A stretch of DNA of 5,329 bases from Spirochaetia bacterium (lineage in GTDB: Bacteria > Spirochaetota > Leptospirae > Leptospirales > Leptonemataceae), in the NCBI GenBank assembly GCA_016195395.1, contig JACPZR010000011.1, positions 1-5,329 on the forward strand, read 5' to 3'. Positions 1 to 5,329 of this stretch are shown piece after piece. The notes beneath the pieces are model-generated. The model worked only from the letters and a program-made list of their open reading frames with translations. It had not been told where the DNA came from and did not search any database. Numbering within the stretch: the stretch's first letter is position 1; every line of letters begins with the position of its first letter. The position numbers and the translations under genes were made by a program.

Positions 1-363
1 AATGCAACAGCGGCCCGGTATTCGTTTTGTCGGGGTCGCACTGAGTTGTCAGAGCACAGATACGATGCGGCCGTGGAAAGCCTGCGCGGGCAGACATCCG
101 CGGATGGGCAGTGGCATCTCTTGCGGGCGTATGCCGGTGTTGGGAATGTATTGGAAGTGAAGCAACTGGGCTTTAAGCTCGCCGCGGAGAGGAAGGATAC
201 CTGGGCGCGCCTGCGTTCCGAGCCTTTGGTCCAGAAGCTCATGGAAAAAGACGCCGAATTGCGGGATTGGATCAAACGTGAAGGCCGGGATAAGGAAGCT
301 CCGGTTGACAAACCAAAGCAGAAGCCTGATGCTGGAAGCCGGTCAGACGGCACCCGCTCATGA
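1..363 (+). CDS. C-terminal part of a TPR-like repeat protein (5' end outside window)
   Basis: The reading frame is open from base 1 (codon phase starts at base 1) to the TGA at 361-363, so 120 C-terminal residues are visible and the true start lies upstream. A TTG at 46 could be called as a start, but the open frame before it encodes ARYSFCRGRTELSEHRYDAA, which reads as a continuous helical repeat, so I treat the gene as 5'-truncated by the window. Two helix-turn-helix units typical of tetratricopeptide repeats are suggested: AxYSxxRGxxELSExRYDAAVESL, then WHLLRAYAGVGNVLEVKQLGFKLA. The segment WARLRSEPLVQKLMEK resembles the 'LRSDPRFQxLL' ending seen after the last repeat of many TPR proteins. 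The last 30 residues are a charged, Lys/Pro-rich, probably disordered tail. TPR proteins are usually protein-binding scaffolds; no specific partner can be named. The stop overlaps the next start (ATGA), implying co-translation. The family call is moderate; function is unknown. Confidence 0.6.
   Translation, partial: NATAARYSFCRGRTELSEHRYDAAVESLRGQTSADGQWHLLRAYAGVGNVLEVKQLGFKLAAERKDTWARLRSEPLVQKLMEKDAELRDWIKREGRDKEAPVDKPKQKPDAGSRSDGTRS
360..363 (+). other. ATGA stop/start overlap (translational coupling junction)
   Basis: The start codon ATG (360-362) of the TldD-like gene shares bases with the stop TGA (361-363) of the TPR-like gene. The closest purine-rich stretch, GGAAG at 334-338, is more than 20 bases upstream of the start and too far to act as a normal Shine-Dalgarno. 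Initiation here most likely depends on ribosomes finishing the upstream gene. This is seen directly in the sequence; the coupling mechanism is inferred. Confidence 0.75.
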
Positions 364-2048
364 AGCAATCTCAAACAGACGGACACCAGCCTCTCTACCA
401 CACATACAACGGCCTCTGCGGTGCGCGCGAGCTGGGTAAGATCAAACAGTTTCTTTTGAAAGAAGTGCACCGTTCCGTGAGACACCTCCGCAAGCCGGGG
501 CGACCACCAGTCTACTATCTCAGTTATTTGTTCAGAAACCAGCGCGTGGAAAAGATCGGCGGACGACTGGGCGCGATCGCCGAGCATTCAGTCAACGCGC
601 ACAAAACTGTATTCTGTGATCTGCGTGTAGGTTCGTACAGGTACGATAACGTTTCAGGCGGGGGATTGGGAGATAACTCCGAGCGCGACGAGTCGCTGGA
701 CTACATGCTCATGCCCGCGGAAATTGAAAGCGATGCGTTCCGTTACGGATTGTGGCGCCTCACTGACGCGCGCTACCGGGAAGCGGTGGAGCAGTACTAC
801 GAACGAAAATCACGCGAAGTGCACTTTGTGGACCAAGGACGGAAACTGGCAGCACGCGTGAAACGCAAAGGCATCAAGGACTATCACCCGCACCACATGC
901 CCGATATCGATACGGACTACTGGAAGCATCTGATCCGGAAAGCCGGAAACCAGGTGAAGCCGTACGGTCGGATCAAGAACTCCTGGTTTGAATTTGTTAC
1001 CTACCACCGTCAGAACCTCTTTGTGGACACGGAAGGGGCGGTCATTCTGCGCGAGCAGCCAACGTTTGAACTCAGGGGACACTTCTGGCTTCTTTCAAAA
1101 AAAGGCGATGCGGTTACGCAGGAGATCAATCTGATTGAGGGCGATGAGGATTTACTCCCGAAAGAGAACGACTTCATCCGGCTGGTCAAAGAGAAGATTG
1201 AACTTCTGGGCCAGCTGGAGCGCGCGCCGCGTTTGAATTCGTACTCGGGACCCGTTCTCTTGTCCCCGGACGCAACCGGTTTGTTTTTTCACGAAGTGCT
1301 GGGTCACCGATTAGAGGGCTCGCGTCTTCTTTCGCCGGAAGAAGGAAGCACCTTCTCTGATCTGCGAGGGAAGCGCATCACGCCCGAGTACATTGACGTT
1401 ATCGATGATCCTACGATCACGAAAATCGCCGGGCGCCGGCCCGTTGGCGCGTTCAAGTACGATGATGAAGGCAGTCCTTCCGCGCGCGCGGTTCTTGTGG
1501 AACGCGGAGTCCTGCAGAATTTCCTGACCACAACCACGCCGATTCCGGGACAGAAAGAGCTGAATGGACATGCGCGCAATGAAAGCCATGAGCGGCCCAT
1601 TTCGCGGATGGGAAACCTGATTGTACACAACCGCAGCCCGGTTCCCTTTCCGCTGATGTGGGATCTCTTTCTTGAAGAGATCCGACGGCAGGGCCGCGCG
1701 TTCGGGATCTACATTAAGGAAACCCTGGGCGGGGAAACGGATACATCGAGCTATGACTTCCAAGCCTTCAAAGGCGAGGTGCTGAGCGCTGTGCAGGTTT
1801 TTCCCAACGGAAAGACCCGTCCGGTCCGGGGAGTGGATTTTGTGGGAACGCCGCTGACTGCGCTGGATTCCGTAATGTGCTTAGGCGATGATCCGGTTCT
1901 TGTAAACAATTACTGCGGGGCCGAGTCCGGCATCATACCCGTTTCCGTGATGGCCCCTTCCATGCTGCTTCGTTCGCTTGAGCTGCAGGCCAAAGATGCC
2001 GAACGTTATACGCAGTATGCCCTGCCCCTCCCGTATGAGAAACGCTGA
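360..2048 (+). CDS. TldD/PmbA family zinc metallopeptidase (long TldD-like form)
   Basis: A complete protein of 562 residues. It carries the HExxxH zinc motif of the TldD/PmbA (peptidase U62) family as HEVLGHRLEG, with His311, Glu312 and His316 (bases 1290-1307). Near the C-terminus, NNYCGAESGIIPVSV places Cys519 (1914-1916) where TldD has its third zinc ligand. Other family signatures are GRRPVGAFKYDDEGSP (about 360-375), the GNLIV strand and NGKTRPVRGVDFVGTPL. All key catalytic and metal residues appear intact. E. coli TldD (about 480 residues) with TldE/PmbA forms a cytosolic protease that degrades unfolded peptides and matures microcin B17; CcdA degradation is also reported. This homologue is about 80 residues longer, mostly N-terminal, where PPVYYLSYLF resembles the larger TldD-like proteins of diverse bacteria. 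I see no signal peptide, so it is probably cytoplasmic. The ATG overlaps the upstream stop and there is no good Shine-Dalgarno nearby, suggesting translational coupling. No TldE/PmbA gene is in the window. I do not assign the symbol tldD because this long subfamily is distinct from the E. coli protein. Confidence 0.93.
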   Translation: MKQSQTDGHQPLYHTYNGLCGARELGKIKQFLLKEVHRSVRHLRKPGRPPVYYLSYLFRNQRVEKIGGRLGAIAEHSVNAHKTVFCDLRVGSYRYDNVSGGGLGDNSERDESLDYMLMPAEIESDAFRYGLWRLTDARYREAVEQYYERKSREVHFVDQGRKLAARVKRKGIKDYHPHHMPDIDTDYWKHLIRKAGNQVKPYGRIKNSWFEFVTYHRQNLFVDTEGAVILREQPTFELRGHFWLLSKKGDAVTQEINLIEGDEDLLPKENDFIRLVKEKIELLGQLERAPRLNSYSGPVLLSPDATGLFFHEVLGHRLEGSRLLSPEEGSTFSDLRGKRITPEYIDVIDDPTITKIAGRRPVGAFKYDDEGSPSARAVLVERGVLQNFLTTTTPIPGQKELNGHARNESHERPISRMGNLIVHNRSPVPFPLMWDLFLEEIRRQGRAFGIYIKETLGGETDTSSYDFQAFKGEVLSAVQVFPNGKTRPVRGVDFVGTPLTALDSVMCLGDDPVLVNNYCGAESGIIPVSVMAPSMLLRSLELQAKDAERYTQYALPLPYEKR

Positions 2049-2068
2049 CAGAAGACGACGGCTTGGCC
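2049..2068 (+). promoter_or_regulatory. Short intergenic spacer with a weak ribosome binding site
   Basis: This is the only non-coding gap in the window, about 20 bases between the TldD-like stop and the cyclase ATG. It holds GAAGACGACGG (2051-2061). GAAG ends 8 bases before the in-frame TTG at 2063, while GACGG ends 7 bases before the ATG at 2069, so either start could be served by a weak Shine-Dalgarno. The gap is too short for a promoter plus leader or for a terminator hairpin, which supports read-through transcription from the gene upstream. Confidence 0.4.
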
Positions 2069-4444
2069 ATGAGTGAAAGAATTCTCCGTTTCCGAAACGC
2101 TCGAAACATCATCCTACGATCTGACCTGGAAGAAATTCTCGCGGAAGCGCAGTCCCCGGGCGGGGGCATGGAAATCCTTGCCGGCGCGCTTCAGGAGGGC
2201 GTGCGCGAAGGTTTCATTCTGATTGATGCCCGCCCAGGGGAAGGCCGCGCCCTGAAGACTCTCGCAAAAGCGCTGAAGGACGCCGGTGTCCGCCCATCGT
2301 TTTTAGAATACAAACGAATACAAGAGAATGATTTTGCGTACTATCGCAAAACGAACGCGTATATACGCCGCCGGCTTCTGTCTGATCCCTGCCTCTTTCT
2401 CTACGCCGAGCGGGACAAGGACCTCGTAGAGTCGTACCTGCCTACGATCCTTGTCAGCGCCAAACGTCCGGAATTGTCTCCGGATAACGCCATGGCCCTT
2501 CTCCACGGTGACCCGGCTGCGCGGGAGCGCGGACGCGTGGATGGTTTTCTGAAGTACTTGGCCGCGCGCCAAGCGGCGGAAGTGCGTGGAGATGCGGTCA
2601 AGCCTGTGGCCTTTGCGCGGTCCCGGTTCTCCATCCGCGTCAAACTGCTGGGGATAACGTCCGGGATCATTGCCGTTGCGCTTGCGGCGAGCATTCTCTT
2701 TGCCACCGTACTCTTCCGTGGTTCCAGTGTGACGCTGATTCAGGGATACAACCTGAGTCTGGCGCGCCTGATCGGCCAGCGGGTGGAAAAGCAGATCGAC
2801 GAGATAACGTATCGATCGCAGGCTTTAGTCCTGGGGAAGGACGGCGAAGACGCGCAAAATTTCTTCAAACGCAATCCCATGATACTCAGCGTGGCCCTGA
2901 TTCCCACAGAAGGGGGCCGAGTGCTTCGATCCTTCAGCAACACGCTCGCAATCAACAGCCTGAAGATGGATCCTTCCGCCCTTGAGAACTCGTCCTCGGC
3001 GCGGGAGGAGAGCGCCGAAGGGTCAGGTATTCTGATCCGCAACGTCTCAGACAAACTCAAGAGCCCGGTGCTCGCGATCAAGATTCCCTTGGAGGCGCGG
3101 CCCGGCAGTGCGATGGTTGTGCACTATCTTGCTTCTGACTTGTTGCGATCATTCCAAGACGCGCGCCAAACCACGATTTTCCAGATGCTTATTGTGGACC
3201 GCGGTGGAAGCCTCCTTGTCCATTCCGACGAAACGCAGACGCTCCAGCCCCGGGACATGCGTGACGTGCCGATCGTAAAGCAGCTCTTGGAGAGTGTCCT
3301 CGACAACGGTTCCAGTAAGTACTCGTATCAAGGCACCGCCTTTCTAGGGTCGTTCTATGTGATGCGCGGGACCGGCTTGGGCGTGGCGGCTTTTGTGCCT
3401 GCGGAAAGCGCGTTTGCCACGGCCACAAAAATTCAGCGCCAGAACATTCTGATCATGGTGATCGTGCTGACGCTGGCCTTCGTTGTTGTGTTCTTTTTCG
3501 CGCGAACCATTACGATTCCCATCGTGAATCTGGTTGCCGCGACGCGGAAGGTGGAGCGCGGCGTTTACGATCTGGAGATACAGCCGGAGACGCGGGACGA
3601 GATCGGTCTTTTGACTACCTCATTTCTTGCGATGGCGCGCGGATTACGCGAACGCGAGTTGATCAAAGACGCCTTTGGGAAGTTTGTGAATCCGGAAATT
3701 GCGGACCGCGCCTTGAAGGGCGAACTGAAGCTGGGCGGTGAAACGCGTTTTTGTACAGTGCTCTTCTGCGACCTCCGCGATTTCACGGCTATGTCGGAAC
3801 GGTTGTCCTCTGATCAGGTGGTGGAACTCTTGAACCGGTATTTCACCGAGATGGTGGAATGCATAACGTTGACAGGCGGCACAGTGGATAAGTTCATTGG
3901 TGACGCCATTATGGCGCACTGGGGAGCGATCCTGGAACAGGAAGGCGCGGAACGGAAGGCTGTCCACTCGGCCCTTTTGATGCGCCGGGCCCTGTTGGAA
4001 TTGAACGAAGGATTCCAAAAAGAAGGGAAACCGTCGCTCAGATTCGGCGTGGGGATCAACAGCGGGCCGGTGGTGGCCGGACAAATCGGATCGGAAAAGC
4101 GGCTGGAATATACGGTCATTGGGGACACAGTGAACCTCTCGTCCCGGATTGAGTATCTGAACAAACACTTTGGAAGCGACATCTTGATTTCGTCCGGCGT
4201 GTACGACGCCGTGAAAGAACAGTTTACGCTTGCGAGAATGCCCGCGATTCAGGTGCGCGGCAAAGAGCAGGCCCAAGTGGTGTACGCGGTGCTGGGCTGG
4301 AAAAACGATCCCACGACGCCAACCACTTTGGAAGAGCTGCGCAAGATCCTGCACGTGGATTTCGATGCGCAGGCCGCCAAAGCTTCTGTATTGAGTTCCA
4401 CGGACCATTTGGTGGACGAGACGAACAATGCGACTGGGTCGTGA
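2069..4444 (+). CDS. Membrane-bound class III adenylate cyclase with Cache-like sensor and HAMP domain
   Basis: A 791-residue receptor cyclase predicted to convert ATP to cAMP. Layout, numbered from the ATG at 2069: unassigned cytoplasmic region 1-190; TM1 about 193-216; periplasmic sensor about 217-458, whose second half (IVDRGGSLLVHSDETQ, then DVPIVKQLL) resembles a double-Cache domain; TM2 about 460-478; HAMP about 474-530 with the DEIG motif at 510-513; a linker with FGKFVNPEIA at 536-545; cyclase domain about 558-735; and a 50-residue tail. Catalytic residues are complete: metal-binding Asp568 (FCDLRDFT) and Asp612 (KFIGDAIMA), adenine-selecting Lys608 and Thr682 (YTVIGDTVNLSSR), and transition-state Asn689 and Arg693. 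The Lys/Thr pair marks class IIIb and argues for ATP rather than GTP. The catalytic domain should work as a homodimer. An in-frame TTG at 2063 is an alternative start adding two residues; I prefer ATG, but neither has a strong ribosome binding site. The gene starts about 20 bases after the TldD-like gene and overlaps the next gene by 17 bases. Confidence 0.95.
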   Translation: MSERILRFRNARNIILRSDLEEILAEAQSPGGGMEILAGALQEGVREGFILIDARPGEGRALKTLAKALKDAGVRPSFLEYKRIQENDFAYYRKTNAYIRRRLLSDPCLFLYAERDKDLVESYLPTILVSAKRPELSPDNAMALLHGDPAARERGRVDGFLKYLAARQAAEVRGDAVKPVAFARSRFSIRVKLLGITSGIIAVALAASILFATVLFRGSSVTLIQGYNLSLARLIGQRVEKQIDEITYRSQALVLGKDGEDAQNFFKRNPMILSVALIPTEGGRVLRSFSNTLAINSLKMDPSALENSSSAREESAEGSGILIRNVSDKLKSPVLAIKIPLEARPGSAMVVHYLASDLLRSFQDARQTTIFQMLIVDRGGSLLVHSDETQTLQPRDMRDVPIVKQLLESVLDNGSSKYSYQGTAFLGSFYVMRGTGLGVAAFVPAESAFATATKIQRQNILIMVIVLTLAFVVVFFFARTITIPIVNLVAATRKVERGVYDLEIQPETRDEIGLLTTSFLAMARGLRERELIKDAFGKFVNPEIADRALKGELKLGGETRFCTVLFCDLRDFTAMSERLSSDQVVELLNRYFTEMVECITLTGGTVDKFIGDAIMAHWGAILEQEGAERKAVHSALLMRRALLELNEGFQKEGKPSLRFGVGINSGPVVAGQIGSEKRLEYTVIGDTVNLSSRIEYLNKHFGSDILISSGVYDAVKEQFTLARMPAIQVRGKEQAQVVYAVLGWKNDPTTPTTLEELRKILHVDFDAQAAKASVLSSTDHLVDETNNATGS
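4428..4444 (+). other. 17-base gene overlap between cyclase and FecR-domain genes
   Basis: The FecR-domain gene starts at ATG 4428, inside the last codons of the cyclase gene, which stops with TGA at 4442-4444. The two genes use different frames over these bases. A weak purine-rich element (GGACGAG, 4414-4420) lies 7 bases before the ATG, inside the cyclase coding sequence. The arrangement suggests the two proteins are made together; fixed stoichiometry is inference. Confidence 0.75.
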
Positions 4445-5329
4445 GGAAATCATTGTTCCGATCGTAGCGGGGATCGTGATTGCGGCTGCATCCGCGATGC
4501 TCTACGGAGAATTCACGGAGAAGGGCTCCGGCGGCGCCGGAAAGATCGTCGGCAAGCTCACCTACCGCTACCGCATCGCCCAGAGAAAATCGTCAGCGAG
4601 CGTGTTGTGGGAAGACGCTGATCCCGGCGATGCTGTTTATGGAAATGACTCGGTGCGCACGGATGACCAGTCTGAAGCGATTGTGGACGTGGCGTCAACG
4701 GCCGTCATCGAATTGGATCCGCAGAGTATGATCGTGGTCAACGTGGAACGCGGCACTCCCTCTATCCGGTTGATGCAGGGCGGGATTGCCGTGATGCCGA
4801 CTGACGGGCAACGCGTTGTTGTGAACACGGATGAAGGCACCGTCCGCTCAGACGGACGTCTGCGGTTATGGAGAAATGAGGCGGGCCTCCAGCTGGATGC
4901 GGAGCGGCCCGTGCGGGTGGAGGGAAGAGACGGGGCCAAGGATGCAGCTCCGGGCGCCTACACGCTGCGCGATAAGAACATGGTCCCGGCCGTCAAGTCG
5001 CTGGAACTGATATCACCCCGGGATAACGCACGCACTTTCATTCCTGATGCCGAGGCGGCCGTGAAATTCGAGTGGAAATCGGACGGTCCGGTATTCATGG
5101 AGATCGCCTGGGACAGAGACTTTCGCGGGATCGTAACGCGGCGGCCCAGCTCACTGGGCGTGGCCAACCAGATGCTTGCGGAGGGAATTTACTATTGGCG
5201 CGTGGAGCGGAACGGCTCCAGAAGCGAAGTCCGCAAATTCCGCCTGGTCAGAAATCCGCCGGTGGCGTTGCTGTCACCCGGCGCGGGCGCGCAGCTGAAT
5301 AAAGACGTCAGCTTCTTCTGGAAAGAGAT
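4428..5329 (+). CDS. FecR-domain protein with Fn3-like modules, N-terminal part (3' end outside window)
   Basis: A frame open from ATG 4428 to the right edge with no stop, giving 300 complete codons of a larger protein. The N-terminus MRLGREEIIVPIVAGIVIAA is a signal anchor or uncleaved signal sequence (hydrophobic about 8-25; no lipobox Cys), so the rest should lie in the periplasm. Residues about 40-165 look like a FecR domain: a 'GDxVYGNDSVRTDDQSEAIVDV' type segment (67-88), an 'IELDPQSMI' strand (94-102), then short beta strands (RLMQGGIAV, RVVVNTDEG). From 192 a module opens with LELISPRD, continues with FEWKSDG and AWDRDFRGIV, and reaches EGIYYWRVERNGSRSEVRKF (to about 275), an Fn3-like fold often found behind FecR or LysM domains. 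A second copy begins at 278 (PPVALLSPGAGAQL, FFWKE) and is cut by the window. FecR itself relays ferric citrate signals to a sigma factor; this protein lacks that context, and proteins of this shape are more likely envelope-binding or structural. Its ATG lies inside the cyclase gene, so it is probably translationally coupled to it. No other in-frame start is plausible, since later ones fall inside or beyond the anchor. Confidence 0.85.
   Translation, partial: MRLGREEIIVPIVAGIVIAAASAMLYGEFTEKGSGGAGKIVGKLTYRYRIAQRKSSASVLWEDADPGDAVYGNDSVRTDDQSEAIVDVASTAVIELDPQSMIVVNVERGTPSIRLMQGGIAVMPTDGQRVVVNTDEGTVRSDGRLRLWRNEAGLQLDAERPVRVEGRDGAKDAAPGAYTLRDKNMVPAVKSLELISPRDNARTFIPDAEAAVKFEWKSDGPVFMEIAWDRDFRGIVTRRPSSLGVANQMLAEGIYYWRVERNGSRSEVRKFRLVRNPPVALLSPGAGAQLNKDVSFFWKE

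Noticed and set aside
46..363. TTG at base 46 as the true start of the first gene.
   Set aside because: The frame is open back to base 1 and the residues before the TTG continue the helical repeat pattern, so the gene most likely begins upstream of the window.
1097..1103. Run of seven A (and a T6 run at 1284-1289 just before the zinc motif) as possible slippage or phase-variation tracts.
   Set aside because: The TldD-like frame reads correctly through both runs with family motifs on either side. The tracts are short, and no alternative product or frameshift is suggested.
1311..1763. Minus-strand open frames opposite the TldD catalytic region (also 1304-1630).
   Set aside because: They are shadows opposite the HExxxH region; two overlapping antisense frames cannot both be real and neither shows a protein family pattern.
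2049..2068. Possible promoter or terminator between the TldD-like and cyclase genes.
   Set aside because: The gap is only about 20 bases, with no hairpin plus T-run and no -35/-10 pair. Read-through transcription is the simpler reading.
3644..4453. Long open frame of about 269 codons on the minus strand opposite the cyclase domain.
   Set aside because: It lies wholly opposite a catalytic domain with intact motifs. Its translation is low-complexity His/Arg/Phe-rich with no recognisable family, as expected for an antisense shadow of a GC-rich gene.
4480..4731. Plus-strand open frame of 83 codons in another frame within the FecR-domain gene.
   Set aside because: Its translation is Arg/Ser/Pro-rich without family features, while the frame from ATG 4428 gives a membrane anchor and a FecR domain. 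The same applies to the small plus-strand frame at 5072-5302.

Overview
The window is a compact, one-direction gene cluster from a bacterium. It is about 55-60% GC by eye, fully coding on the + strand, and has almost no intergenic DNA. Four genes are supported: the 3' end of a TPR-like protein gene (1-363), a complete TldD/PmbA-type metallopeptidase gene (360-2048), a complete membrane-bound class III adenylate cyclase gene (about 2069-4444), and the 5' part of a FecR-domain protein gene that runs off the right edge (4428-5329). No RNA genes, mobile elements, CRISPR arrays, terminators or recognisable promoters are visible. There is no stretch near 300 bases without a gene; the longest gap is about 20 bases.

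The junctions are very tight. There is an ATGA stop/start overlap between the first and second genes, a gap of about 20 bases between the second and third, and a 17-base overlap between the third and fourth. This is what a single co-transcribed operon with translational coupling looks like, with its promoter upstream of the window and its terminator downstream.

The organism is probably a Gram-negative (diderm) bacterium. The cyclase has a large segment predicted to lie outside the inner membrane, and the FecR-type protein has an N-terminal membrane anchor followed by a periplasmic-type beta-rich region. The cyclase layout (double-Cache-like sensor, HAMP, class III catalytic domain) next to a FecR/Fn3-like protein reminds me of spirochaetes, especially Leptospira-like lineages. 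That assignment rests on memory of family style, not a search, and is tentative.

Functionally, the second half reads as a signalling pair. A transmembrane receptor cyclase would make cAMP in response to something outside the membrane, and a co-translated anchored FecR/Fn3-like protein would sit on the same side as the sensor domain. The TldD-type protease and the TPR protein belong to the same transcript, but their connection to the signalling is unknown. The points that most deserve a second look are the unassigned 190-residue cytoplasmic domain in front of the cyclase, the overlapping cyclase-FecR gene pair, and the long TldD homologue with no TldE/PmbA partner gene in view.
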